The notes below the pieces were generated by a model. The model made no database searches and had not been told where the DNA came from. It worked only from the letters and a program-made list of their open reading frames with translations. Positions 33,502-41,686 of a DNA stretch of 64,000 nucleotides are shown here, in pieces. Made by a program: the position numbers and the translations under genes. The DNA is from Streptomyces sp. NBC_00236 (lineage in GTDB: Bacteria; Actinomycetota; Actinomycetes; Streptomycetales; Streptomycetaceae): positions 3,286,001 to 3,350,000 of the forward strand of contig NZ_CP108100.1 in NCBI RefSeq assembly GCF_036195045.1, written 5' to 3'. Position 1 is the first letter of the stretch. Every line of letters starts with the position of its first letter.

Positions 33502-34349
33502 GGCCGCTCCTTCAGCTGGAGGTGCGCGGCCACCGTGGCGAGTGCCTGTCGGGCCGGCTGTGGGTGACTGGTCTCTCGGGGGTCGCCGTTGTACGGGTCG
33601 AGGACGACCGTGTCGGCGCCCAGCAGCCGTAGTTGGCCGAGGTCGTCCATGATCTGGTCGAACGTGCCCTCGCCGGCGAGGCGCTGCGGGCCGGTGACCG
33701 GGGTCGCGGTGGGCCGGAGCACGATCCGGGGAGCGAAGGCGGGGACCGGGCGGCCCTGTTCGTACGCGGCCGACTTCAGCCGGTCCGCCGCCTCCCGGAG
33801 CCAGGGCATCGTGCACCGCAGCGGATGCCAGGCGTCACCGAGCCGCACCGCCCGGCGGAGGCCCGCGTCGCTGTTGCCGCCGACCCAGAGCGGGATCGTC
33901 CCGTTCCCGTACGCGTCCGTGTCGGCCCAGGCGGCCCGCAGGTCCCGCAGGGCGGCGTCGGTCAGTCGTCCCCGCTGTTCGAAGGGGATGCCGAGGGCGG
34001 CGAACTCCTGGCGCGCCCAGCCGATCCCGACGCCGAGGACGAGGCGGCCGCTGCTGAGTGCGTTCAGGTTGGCCGCCATCCGGGCGGTGAGCAGCGGGTG
34101 CCGGTAGGGGGCGATGAGGACCGTCGTACCGAGCCGGATGCTGGTGGTGAGGCCGGCCAGCCAGGACAGGGTGGTGAAGGGCTCGTAGAAGGGGGCCGGA
34201 TACTGCTCGGCGACGTCGGGCGTGATGGCGATGTGGTCGGAGACCATCAGCAGGTCGAAGCCCAGTCCCTCCACGGTCTGGGCCCAGTCGTGCAGGACGC
34301 CGGGGTCGGTGCCGGGTCCGAAGTTGAGGACGTTCACTCCGATCTTCAC
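33498..34349 (-). CDS. LLM class F420-dependent oxidoreductase
   Basis: Luciferase-like TIM-barrel flavin or F420 enzyme of 283 residues, GTG 34349. MVSDHIAITPDV near residue 36 and SGRLVLGVGIGWARQEFAALG are the classic LLM motifs. The fold uses coenzyme F420 in mycobacteria and streptomycetes. The substrate is unknown. It is coupled to the downstream deaminase, and the divergent Lrp/AsnC regulator is 94 bp away, a possible controller. Confidence 0.88.
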   Translation of the reverse strand: MKIGVNVLNFGPGTDPGVLHDWAQTVEGLGFDLLMVSDHIAITPDVAEQYPAPFYEPFTTLSWLAGLTTSIRLGTTVLIAPYRHPLLTARMAANLNALSSGRLVLGVGIGWARQEFAALGIPFEQRGRLTDAALRDLRAAWADTDAYGNGTIPLWVGGNSDAGLRRAVRLGDAWHPLRCTMPWLREAADRLKSAAYEQGRPVPAFAPRIVLRPTATPVTGPQRLAGEGTFDQIMDDLGQLRLLGADTVVLDPYNGDPRETSHPQPARQALATVAAHLQLKERP

Positions 34350-34443
34350 GGGACCGAGCCTAGCCAGGCCGCACCGGCCGGCAGAAGAGATTCCTGCCGG
34401 TCCAGGCGGAGTTCACCCGTGGATCCCCCGGTAATCTGGGCAG

Positions 34444-34911
34444 ATGGCCGAGAATCTTGACGCGACCGACTGGGCGCTCCTCGACGAGCTCCAGCGGGAC
34501 GGCAGGATCGCCTTCACGGAGCTGGCCCGGCGGGTGAACCTGAGTGCGTCGGCGACGACGGAGCGGGTGCGCCGGCTGGAGGCGGTCGGAGTCGTCACGG
34601 GGTACCGGGCCGAGGTCGATCTGGAGCGGGCCGGGTATGGGGCACTGGCGGTGGTCCGGCTGAAGTACCCGGGGAGCCGGCACGAGCCGTTGCACCGGAT
34701 GCTCGATGAGCGGCCGGAGATCCTGGAGTGCCTGCGTACCACCGGGGACGACTGCTACGTCCTGAAGGTGGCGGCCACGTCGATGGCGCACCTGGAGGAA
34801 ATCGTGGACGCGCTGGCGGAGTTCGGGAGCACGACCACCAACCTCGTCTTCAGCCGGACCCTGCCGCAGCGCGGCCCGCGAGAGCCCCGGCCGGACCTCA
34901 CCGCACGGTGA
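34444..34911 (+). CDS. Lrp/AsnC family transcriptional regulator
   Basis: Feast/famine regulator of 155 residues. Winged HTH (about 5-60): LDELQRDGRIAFTELARRVNLSASATTERVRRLEAVGVVTGYRAEVD. The RAM ligand-binding domain (about 70-145) follows. No Shine-Dalgarno is present. A -10 candidate TAATCT (34432-34437) ends 6 nt before ATG 34444, so the message is probably leaderless. It is divergent from the LLM gene. Confidence 0.92.
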   Translation: MAENLDATDWALLDELQRDGRIAFTELARRVNLSASATTERVRRLEAVGVVTGYRAEVDLERAGYGALAVVRLKYPGSRHEPLHRMLDERPEILECLRTTGDDCYVLKVAATSMAHLEEIVDALAEFGSTTTNLVFSRTLPQRGPREPRPDLTAR

Positions 34912-34975
34912 GATACGGAAGCGCAGCCCCGGGCGGACCTCACCGCACAGTGATGTGCGGAGGGGCGCATCTGGG
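34892..34975. repeat. 42-bp tandem duplication across the lrp-like gene stop codon
   Basis: CGGACCTCACCGCAC begins at 34892 and again at 34934 (offset 42). The first 20 bases match except one, and identity tapers afterwards. Both copies keep an in-frame TGA. Confidence 0.8.
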
Positions 34976-34987
34976 CACTGCTCCCTC

Positions 34988-35902
34988 TCACCGTGCCGTG
35001 GTGACCCGCAGATGATCTCCGGCCCATTCTTCGAAGGTGGTGAGCGGGATGCCCAGTTCCCGCGCGAATTCCGGGCGGGCGGGCTGAGTGTGCTCGTTGA
35101 TATGTGACTGGCCGAAGCCCATGTCGGGCATCCCGGCGGCGGTTGCCTCTTCTCCGGTCAGGTCGGGCGCGGTCAGCTCGATGCCGAGGTGGAGGGAGAG
35201 GATCGCGGCGATCTCCGTCATCGTCAGGAAGTCGCTCGCCAGCTCCAGTTCGACGCCGTCGAACCGTGCCGGTTCCGCCATGGCTGCCGCGGCTGCCCTG
35301 CCGATGTCCTCGACTGCGACGAGGGACAGCCGAGTTGTGGGCTTCAGCAGGCTCACCAGGCCACCCTCCACCCCTCGGGGGAACATGATCTCCTTGGCCG
35401 GGAGGAAGTTCTCCATGAAGAAGCCCGGCTTGATGAGTGTCCAGTGCGTGAAGCCGGCCTCGCGCACCCGGTCCTGGATCCCGGCCTTCGCGGTGTAGTA
35501 GGGCTCCATCCAGGCCCAGCGGTCTTTGACCCAGTTGACGTGCTGCCCGGCACCGGAGACGGAGGTGTGCACGAACTGCGGCACTCCTGCCGCCTTCGCG
35601 CCCTCGATCAGGTTGACGGCCTGGTCGAGTTCGCCTTCGAAAGCGCGCCCGTTCACGTCGGGCATCTGGACGGAGAAGACGGCGCGGGCCCCTTCGGCCG
35701 CCCGGGCCAAGGAGTCGCGATCGTCGAGGTCGCCGGTGACCAGCTCCGCGCCGAGCGCTTCGACGGCCTTCGCCCGGGGCGTGTCCGGGTCACGGACCAG
35801 CGCCCGGACGGGAACGCCGGTCGCGAGCAGTGCGCGGGCGGTGGCGCCGCCCTGCTGACCCGTGGCTCCGACTACCAGGGCAGGGGAGGATTCCGAAGGC
35901 AT
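34988..35902 (-). CDS. NmrA-like NAD(P)-binding protein (atypical SDR)
   Basis: Protein of 304 residues, ATG 35902 after GAGGAG. The Rossmann motif is VVGATGQQGGATA near residue 11. Atypical SDRs of this group act as redox sensors or quinone/isoflavone-type reductases. The catalytic-like YYTAKAG (YxxxK near 142) is present, so an enzyme is possible. It is divergent from a TetR gene with operator repeats between, and thus probably its target. Confidence 0.9.
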   Translation of the reverse strand: MPSESSPALVVGATGQQGGATARALLATGVPVRALVRDPDTPRAKAVEALGAELVTGDLDDRDSLARAAEGARAVFSVQMPDVNGRAFEGELDQAVNLIEGAKAAGVPQFVHTSVSGAGQHVNWVKDRWAWMEPYYTAKAGIQDRVREAGFTHWTLIKPGFFMENFLPAKEIMFPRGVEGGLVSLLKPTTRLSLVAVEDIGRAAAAAMAEPARFDGVELELASDFLTMTEIAAILSLHLGIELTAPDLTGEEATAAGMPDMGFGQSHINEHTQPARPEFARELGIPLTTFEEWAGDHLRVTTAR

Positions 35903-35931
35903 GGTGCTCCTCAGGTGGTGACACAGGACAT

Positions 35932-35985
35932 GTGGCGGGCCCCGCCACTTACGCTTCGGTACGATACGGAGGGCCCCACCACTTA
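35932..35985. promoter_or_regulatory. Operator region between NmrA-like and TetR genes
   Basis: Inverted repeat GTGGCGGG-C-CCCGCCAC (35932-35948). The element GGGCCCC(G/A)CCACTTA occurs twice, at 35937-35951 and 35971-35985, spaced 34 bp. A likely TetR-binding region controlling both divergent genes. Confidence 0.65.
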
Positions 35986-36005
35986 GCAAGGCCGGAGATG
36001 ACGCC

Positions 36006-36569
36006 ATGACCGTCCAGCGCGCAGACGCCCGGCGCAACTACGCACGGATCCTCGCCGTGGCCGAGGAGGAGGTCGCCGCACGCGGCGCCGATGCCTCCCT
36101 GGAGAACATCGCCCGCACGGCCGGAGTCGGATCGGCCACGGTGCGCCGCCACTTCCCCAGCCGGCAGGCACTGCTGGAGGCGGTCTTCAGCGAGCGGATC
36201 GACGCCCTGGTCGCCCGCGCCACGGCGTCGGCCGGGGCGCCCGACGCCCGGGCAGCACTGCTGGAGTGGCTGGACGCGCTCACCGCGTACGCCTCCTCGG
36301 CACGGGGCCTGGCCGAGGCGCTGACCCTGGCCGGAACGGACGACCCGGACCACGCGCCCGCCTGCTGCTCGGCGAAGCTCGCCGGGGCGGCCGACCCGCT
36401 GCTCCAACGCGCCGCGCAGGCCGGTGCGGTGGCGCCGGGAGTGACCGCCGCCGACCTGGTCACACTGGTCACTGGCATCGTCCTGGCCACGGAACACCAT
36501 CAGGACCCCGCCACCGAGGCGAACCGACTGCTCGGCCTCACCCTGCGGGGCGTCGTCCCGCAGGGGTGA
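36006..36569 (+). CDS. TetR family transcriptional regulator
   Basis: Protein of 187 residues, ATG 36006. DNA-binding domain (about 8-55): RILAVAEEEVAARGADASLENIARTAGVGSATVRRHFPSRQALLEAVF. The ligand domain is alanine-rich and contains CCSAKLAG. The divergent NmrA-like gene is its probable target. A GGAG lies just upstream as ribosome site. Confidence 0.93.
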   Translation: MTVQRADARRNYARILAVAEEEVAARGADASLENIARTAGVGSATVRRHFPSRQALLEAVFSERIDALVARATASAGAPDARAALLEWLDALTAYASSARGLAEALTLAGTDDPDHAPACCSAKLAGAADPLLQRAAQAGAVAPGVTAADLVTLVTGIVLATEHHQDPATEANRLLGLTLRGVVPQG

Positions 36570-36640
36570 AGGGCGGCCGTGGCGCCGGCCTTACGATCAA
36601 AACTGCCGGCCCGTCCGAGGCTCGCACGGGGGTGGGGGCA

Positions 36641-36973
36641 ATGTCGGAGATCGCTCAGTGGCTCAAGGCCTGGCACGCCACCCATGAACACGGGCTCCGT
36701 TCCCGCGGGATCAGCTCTGCCGTGAGTCGGCCGGTCCCGGGAACGCAGTCCCGGAGGCGGCCGAAGTCCACGGCCGTGAAGCTCACCCTGGAATCGGGCG
36801 AGCGCACGGGGCTGGTGTCCCTGTGGGAGTCAGGGGCCGCTTCACTGCTCTTCATCGACACCGGTACCGGGCACACCTGGCAGGACGACCCGGTGCTCAC
36901 CTCGGAGCACGACCTGCCGCGCATCCTGGCGCCTCTTGTGAAACGGATCGAAGCGGCCGCCGACGGCACGTGA
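36641..36973 (+). CDS. Hypothetical protein
   Basis: Small protein of 110 residues from ATG 36641 after GGTGGGGG. It is an alpha/beta-looking chain with SEIAQWLKAWHATHEHGLR at the start, VKLTLESGERTGLVSLWESGAASLLFIDTGTG in the middle, and a terminal helix. No known motif, signal or membrane segment. It stands alone after the TetR gene. Confidence 0.7.
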   Translation: MSEIAQWLKAWHATHEHGLRSRGISSAVSRPVPGTQSRRRPKSTAVKLTLESGERTGLVSLWESGAASLLFIDTGTGHTWQDDPVLTSEHDLPRILAPLVKRIEAAADGT

Positions 36974-37071
36974 AGGACCGGCCGATACGTACGGCGCCCG
37001 CACCACACGGAAGGGCGCGCCCGGAACGAACCGGGCGCGCCCCTCAGCACGTAACGCTCGCAGGCGCGACG

Positions 37072-37308
37072 TCAGCGGTCGAACTTCTCCCGCATGTCGT
37101 CCGCCGCACCCTGGGCGCGGTCACGACCCTGCTCGGACGCCTGGCGGGCACGGTCGGACGCGTCCTGACGACGGTCCTGACCCTGGCCCTGGCGCTCACC
37201 CTGGCGCTGACCCTGACGCTGGTCCTCGCCCTTGCCGCCCTTCATCTTCTTCTGACCCTGGTCGGCAAGCTCCTGCGCCTTGTCCTTGAACTGGTCGGCG
37301 ATGCCCAT
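37072..37308 (-). CDS. Small hydrophilic Gln/Lys/Arg-rich protein
   Basis: Protein of 78 residues, ATG 37308 after AGGAG. MGIADQFKDKAQELADQGQKKMKGGKGEDQ leads to a low-complexity Gly-Gln-Arg tract (about 28-50) and a helical charged tail ending MREKFDR. Composition resembles CsbD or LEA-like stress proteins and antitoxin-annotated mini-proteins of Streptomyces. Function is inferred only from composition. Confidence 0.65.
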   Translation of the reverse strand: MGIADQFKDKAQELADQGQKKMKGGKGEDQRQGQRQGERQGQGQDRRQDASDRARQASEQGRDRAQGAADDMREKFDR

Positions 37309-37397
37309 GCTGTTCACTCCTATGTGGGGGTGCGTGGGGGATGGCCCCGTGGGGGCCTCGACCAGACTTACACGACCGGACATTCAACGCATTTCGA

Positions 37398-38309
37398 TCA
37401 CTTACGCTGTGTGTCCGACGCCGCCCGCGCCGCCCGTTCGTCCTGGTCAGCCGCACCGCCGGCGCCCACGAGACCCTTGCCGACCCCCTCCAGTCGGGGG
37501 CCGAAGCGCTTCATCTCCCGCTGGCCGACCGCACCGATCAGGCCCGGCAGGTAGCCGCGTACGGACTGCATGCCGCGCAGCCACCACTGGGCGTACACAT
37601 GCGGGGAGCGCCGCTCGATGCCGGCCACGATGCGGTCGACGGCCGGGCCCAGCGGGTACGTGCGGTTGGACGGCCACGGCAGCCGCTGGCGGAGCTCCCG
37701 CATCACGTCGTCCTCGTCCGCGCCGCGCACCATGTCGGTGTCCGTCCAGGACAGGTAGCCGACGCCGACCTTCACGCCCCGGTAGCCGACCTCCGCCCGC
37801 AGGCTGTGCGCGAACGCCTCGACGCCCGACTTGGAGGCGCAGTACGCCGTCATCATGGGCGCCGGGGTGATCGCGGCGAGCGAGGCGATCTGGAGGAAGT
37901 AGCCGCGGCTCTCCATCAGGACCGGCAGGAACGCCCGGCCGGTCACCGCGCCGCCTATCAGGTTGACCTCGATCACCCGCCGCCAGGCCACCGGATCGGA
38001 GTCGACGAACGGTCCGCCCGTGGCGACCCCCGCGTTGGCGACGACGATGTCGACCTTCCCGAAGCGCTCCTTGACCTCCTGCGCGACCCGCGCCATCGCC
38101 TCGTGGTCGGTGACGTCCGCGTGCCAGTGGTCGCTGTCCCCGTGCAGCCGCTCGGAGACCTTCTTCAGCTCGTCCGGCTCCAGGCCGACCAGCGCCAGTT
38201 TCGCCCCGCGCGCCGAGAGCTTGCGCGCCAGCAGCTCGCCCACACCGCGCGCCGCGCCCGTGACGACGACGACCTGTCCTTCGAGACTGCCCCTGCCCCT
38301 GCCGCTCAT
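37398..38309 (-). CDS. SDR family oxidoreductase
   Basis: Short-chain dehydrogenase of 303 residues. Cofactor site VVVTGAARGVGELLA, NAGVATGGPF, catalytic Ser (LQIASLAAI) and YCASK. The sequence LALVGLEPDEL after beta-2 suggests no fixed NAD preference. A C-terminal region (about 250-300) with basic and Ala-rich sequence extends past the core. The start ATG 38309 overlaps the hydrolase stop, so it is the last gene of the coupled SDR-hydrolase-monooxygenase operon. Confidence 0.9.
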   Translation of the reverse strand: MSGRGRGSLEGQVVVVTGAARGVGELLARKLSARGAKLALVGLEPDELKKVSERLHGDSDHWHADVTDHEAMARVAQEVKERFGKVDIVVANAGVATGGPFVDSDPVAWRRVIEVNLIGGAVTGRAFLPVLMESRGYFLQIASLAAITPAPMMTAYCASKSGVEAFAHSLRAEVGYRGVKVGVGYLSWTDTDMVRGADEDDVMRELRQRLPWPSNRTYPLGPAVDRIVAGIERRSPHVYAQWWLRGMQSVRGYLPGLIGAVGQREMKRFGPRLEGVGKGLVGAGGAADQDERAARAASDTQRK

Positions 38310-39247
38310 ACGACCTCCTCCTTGCCGTCGATGTGGGTCGCTCCCCGTACCGGGAGGTACGTGGTCACCAGTTCCCGGATCTTCGCGGTGACGGTCTCCG
38401 GCGCCTCGACCGGCGTCATGTGGCCCATGCCCGTCAGTTCGGTCAGACCGAGGCAGTCGGGCAGCGCCGCCGCCAGCGCCCGGGCGTGGACGGGCGGGGT
38501 CAGCCGGTCCTCCGTACCCGCGATCACCGCGGTGGGCACCCGCAACTCCCGTACGCCCTCGTCGAGATCGAGGTCCGCGAGCACGTGCCCCCAGGCGACC
38601 CGGGCCGCCCGCGGGCAGTCGTGCACGATCCGTGCGCAGGCGTCGACCCGGTCCGGGGCCGAACCAGCCCCCATCGTCCCGTACTTGAGGATGCGGCGGG
38701 AGACCGGCGTGACCGGTCCGAGCGGCGCCCGCGCCCCGAGGATCGCACGCGTCATCCGGGTCCGCACGGCGCCGGGCCGCATCGGCACCACGAGGGACTC
38801 CGCGATCAGCCGGGAGCTGCCCGTGCTGCACAGCAGGGCGGCGGCGGCGTGCTCGCGCAGCCCGGCCCGGCGCGAGGCGGACATGATCGTCATGCCGCCC
38901 ATGGAGTGCCCGGCCAGTACGGCCTTCTCCCCCGGTGCGAGGGTGGCGGCGAGCACCGCTTCGAGGTCGTCGGCCAGCGCCTCGGTGCTGTATCCCCCGC
39001 GCCCCACCGACGGCGAGGTGCCGTGGCCGCGCTGGTCGTAGGCGACGACGCGGTGGTCGACGGCGAGGTCCCGGATCTGGGCGTCCCAGAAGCGGGTGTT
39101 GCAGGTCCAGCCGTGGGCGAGGACCACGGCCGGGGCGCCGTCCTGGCCGTGCACCTCGACGTGGATGCGGGAGCCGTCGGCGGAGACGGCCATCAGTTCC
39201 CGCACGGGCAGCGGCCGGTCGGGCGTGCTGCGCAGCGGCCGGCTCAT
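38306..39247 (-). CDS. Alpha/beta hydrolase (probable esterase/lactonase)
   Basis: Protein of 313 residues, ATG 39247. The nucleophile elbow is GHSMGG (VLAGHSMGGMTIMSA), the oxyanion HGW lies in LAHGWTC, the acid is Asp in AGTEDRLTP, and the catalytic His is in GMGHMTPVE. In the BVMO operon it would hydrolyse the ester or lactone made by the monooxygenase. The overlap with both neighbours is ATGA. Confidence 0.9.
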   Translation of the reverse strand: MSRPLRSTPDRPLPVRELMAVSADGSRIHVEVHGQDGAPAVVLAHGWTCNTRFWDAQIRDLAVDHRVVAYDQRGHGTSPSVGRGGYSTEALADDLEAVLAATLAPGEKAVLAGHSMGGMTIMSASRRAGLREHAAAALLCSTGSSRLIAESLVVPMRPGAVRTRMTRAILGARAPLGPVTPVSRRILKYGTMGAGSAPDRVDACARIVHDCPRAARVAWGHVLADLDLDEGVRELRVPTAVIAGTEDRLTPPVHARALAAALPDCLGLTELTGMGHMTPVEAPETVTAKIRELVTTYLPVRGATHIDGKEEVV

Positions 39248-40809
39248 CCCGCCACCTCCTCGGTGACAGCGGTGACAGCGGTGACAGCGGTGGTGGCGGT
39301 CTCGGCGGTGCTGGCCTTCTTCGCGTCCTGGGGCGCCTTCGCGCGTATGACCTGGTACTCCGTGATGTCGACCTCCCGCGTCACCTTGCGGAACTCGGCG
39401 GTGGTGCCGGGCCAGACCGTGGTGTTGCGTCCACTGGCGTCCAGGTACCAGCTGTCGCAGCCGCCGGTGCTCCAGACCGTGCGCTTCATCCGCTCCTGGA
39501 CGCGGCGGGTCCAGGACGCGACGGACGAGGGGCGTGCGTCGAGTGCGACGCGGCCGCCCAGCACGTTCAACTGCCGCATGTAGTCGGCCATGTAGTTCAG
39601 CTGGGCCTCGATGATGAGGATCATGGAGGAGTTGCCGAGCCCGGTGTTGGGGCCGATGACCGTCATCCAGTTGGGGAAGCCGGCCGCGCTCGTCCCGCGC
39701 AGCGCCTCCATGCCGCCCTTCCACGCCTCGGCGAGCGTGATGCCGTCCGCGCCCACCACCCGCTCGGCTATCGGCATGTCGGTGACGTGGAAGCCGGTAC
39801 CGAAGATGATCGCGTCGACCTCGGCCTCCGTACCGTCGGACGCCACGACCGTGGAGCCGCGGACCTCGCTCAGACCGGAGGCGACCACGTCCACGTTGGG
39901 CTGGGCCAGCGCCGGGTAGTAGGCGCTGGAGAGCAGGATGCGCTTGCAGCCGATGCGGTACGAGGGGGTCAGCTTGGCCCGCAGGGCCGGGTCCTTGATC
40001 GAGCGCGCCATGTTGGACGTGGCTATCCGCTCGATCATGCCCAGCTGGTTCGGGTGCTTGGTGAAGGCGCCGACCTGCAACTCCCTTATCCCCCACAGCA
40101 GTCCGCGGCGTGCGGTGCCGGTGAAGGGGAGCGTGCGGTGCAGCCAGCGCTCGGCGCCGCTGATCTGCCGGTCCATCCGGGGCATGACCCAGGGGGCGGT
40201 GCGCTGGAAGAGCGTCAGCTTGCCGACCTCGGGCTGGATCGACGGCACGATCTGGATGGCGGAGGCGCCGGTGCCGATCATCGCGACGCGCTTGCCGGCC
40301 AGGTCGGCGTCGTGGTCCCAGCGGGCGGAGTGGAAGACCTTGCCGGGGAAGTCGGCGAGCCCCGGTATGTCGGGCATCTTCGGGTCGGAGAGCGGGCCGG
40401 TCGCGGAGACGACGACGTCGGCGACGATCGTGGCGCCGTTCGCGGTCTCGATCACCCAGTTCAGCTCGTCGTTGTCCCAGCGCATCACGCTCACTTCGTG
40501 GTTCAGCCTGAGGTGCGGCCGGAGTCCGAAGGTGTCCGCGACGTGTTCCAGGTAGGCGCGGATGTGCTCCTGCCCGGAGAAGGTGCGCGGCCATTCGGGA
40601 TTGGGCGCGAAGGAGAACGAGTAGAGGTGGGACGGTACGTCGCAGGCGCATCCCGGATAGGTGTTGTCGCGCCAGGTGCCACCGACCGAGCCGGCTCGTT
40701 CCAGGATCACGAAATCGGTGATGCCTTCGCGGCGCAGCCGGACGGCGGCCCCCAGACCTCCGAACCCGGATCCGATCACCGCCACGCGTACATGTTCGTG
40801 CTCGGCCAT
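39244..40809 (-). CDS. Flavin-containing Baeyer-Villiger-type monooxygenase
   Basis: NADPH/FAD enzyme of 521 residues that inserts oxygen next to a ketone. FAD site AVIGSGFGGLGAAV, NADPH site VAMIGTGASAIQIV, and the BVMO fingerprint F-x-G-x-x-x-H-x-x-x-W-D, read as FPGKVFHSARWD near residue 165. ATG 40809 follows AGGAGG. The C-terminal tail (residues after 495) carries tandem Thr-Ala-Val repeats. A MerR regulator is divergent and a palindrome lies between them. Confidence 0.93.
   Translation of the reverse strand: MAEHEHVRVAVIGSGFGGLGAAVRLRREGITDFVILERAGSVGGTWRDNTYPGCACDVPSHLYSFSFAPNPEWPRTFSGQEHIRAYLEHVADTFGLRPHLRLNHEVSVMRWDNDELNWVIETANGATIVADVVVSATGPLSDPKMPDIPGLADFPGKVFHSARWDHDADLAGKRVAMIGTGASAIQIVPSIQPEVGKLTLFQRTAPWVMPRMDRQISGAERWLHRTLPFTGTARRGLLWGIRELQVGAFTKHPNQLGMIERIATSNMARSIKDPALRAKLTPSYRIGCKRILLSSAYYPALAQPNVDVVASGLSEVRGSTVVASDGTEAEVDAIIFGTGFHVTDMPIAERVVGADGITLAEAWKGGMEALRGTSAAGFPNWMTVIGPNTGLGNSSMILIIEAQLNYMADYMRQLNVLGGRVALDARPSSVASWTRRVQERMKRTVWSTGGCDSWYLDASGRNTTVWPGTTAEFRKVTREVDITEYQVIRAKAPQDAKKASTAETATTAVTAVTAVTEEVAG
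39262..39297. repeat. 9-bp in-frame repeat in the monooxygenase 3' end
   Basis: GGTGACAGC occurs three times from 39262 and then a degenerate copy, encoding Thr-Ala-Val repeats at the C-terminus of the monooxygenase. Confidence 0.8.
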
Positions 40810-40840
40810 ACTGCCGCCTCCTGCGGTACGTCCCACGACC

Positions 40841-40860
40841 ATGCCAGCAATCACTGGCAT
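40841..40860. promoter_or_regulatory. Operator candidate for the MerR/monooxygenase divergent pair
   Basis: ATGCCAG (40841-40847) and CTGGCAT (40854-40860) are perfect inverted arms with a 6-bp spacer, giving 20 bp total. It lies 32 bp upstream of the monooxygenase start. Confidence 0.6.
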
Positions 40861-40970
40861 TGTTGGGAGAGTAGAGCAGCTTCGTACCGATGGGTAGGGG
40901 TGCGGCGAGGGAAAGTTACCGGCGGTACAACAAGCGGCCCGCACACGAGGGAGGCCGATAGGGTACGGAG

Positions 40971-41645
40971 GTGGCAGAAGGACGCGAGCACCGCGAGTAC
41001 CGCATGGAGGAGCTGGCCAGGGAGGCCGGTATCCCCGTCCGCACCCTGCGCTTCTACCGGGAGCGCGGCCTGATCTCGCCACCCCGGCGCGAGGGCCGCA
41101 TCGCCTGGTACGACGACCACCACCTGGCCCGCCTGCGCACCATCGCCGGCCTGCTGGAGCGCGGCCACACCCTCACCGGCATCGCGGACCTGGCCCGCAC
41201 CTTCGACAGCGGCCGCGATGTCGCCGAGGTGCTGGGCCTGGGCGAACCGACCGAGGAGACCCCGGTCCGGCTCACGCCCGAGCAACTGGCGGACTACTTC
41301 AAGGACGACTCGACGCCGGAGAACCTGGCGACGGCCATGGAGCTGGGCTACCTCGGCACGGACGGCGACGAGATCGTGCACATCAGCCGCCGCCTGCTGG
41401 AGGTGTCGGCCGAGCTCGTACGCGAAGGCGTCCCGCTCGCCGAGGTGCTCGCCTCCGGCCGCCGGGTCCGCGAGCACGCGGACGCCCTGGCCGACCTCTT
41501 CGTCGCGACCCTGCGCGCCCACAGCACGGAGGCCGAACCGCCCCAACTGCGCCCACTGGCCCGGGCGGTGGTGGACGCGGAACTCTCCATGGCCCTGGAC
41601 CGGCGACTGCGCCGCGACGCGAAGCCGCCGCAGCCGCCGGCGTAG
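40971..41645 (+). CDS. MerR family transcriptional regulator
   Basis: Regulator of 224 residues, GTG 40971 after GAG-rich sequence. The N-terminal winged HTH reads YRMEELAREAGIPVRTLRFYRERGLISPPRREGRIAWYDDHHLARLRTI. A dimerisation helix and an effector domain (about 90-215) follow, without the Cys pattern of metal sensors, so an organic inducer is likely. Divergent from and probably controlling the SDR-hydrolase-monooxygenase operon. Confidence 0.92.
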   Translation: MAEGREHREYRMEELAREAGIPVRTLRFYRERGLISPPRREGRIAWYDDHHLARLRTIAGLLERGHTLTGIADLARTFDSGRDVAEVLGLGEPTEETPVRLTPEQLADYFKDDSTPENLATAMELGYLGTDGDEIVHISRRLLEVSAELVREGVPLAEVLASGRRVREHADALADLFVATLRAHSTEAEPPQLRPLARAVVDAELSMALDRRLRRDAKPPQPPA

Positions 41646-41648
41646 GCC

Positions 41649-41686
41649 GTACCGCGCCCCACCGCTCGTACCGCGTCCTACCGCTC
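41649..41686. repeat. 19-bp direct repeat at the exonuclease III gene end
   Basis: GTACCGCG(C/T)CC(C/T)ACCGCTC occurs at 41649-41667 and 41668-41686. The second copy contains the exonuclease stop (41678-41680). In the first copy the corresponding base is changed. Confidence 0.7.

Noticed and set aside
39252..39300. Possible frameshift at the monooxygenase C-terminus because of its TAV repeats
   Set aside because: The 9-bp repeats stay in frame and the gene ends with an ATGA overlap, so the end is genuine.
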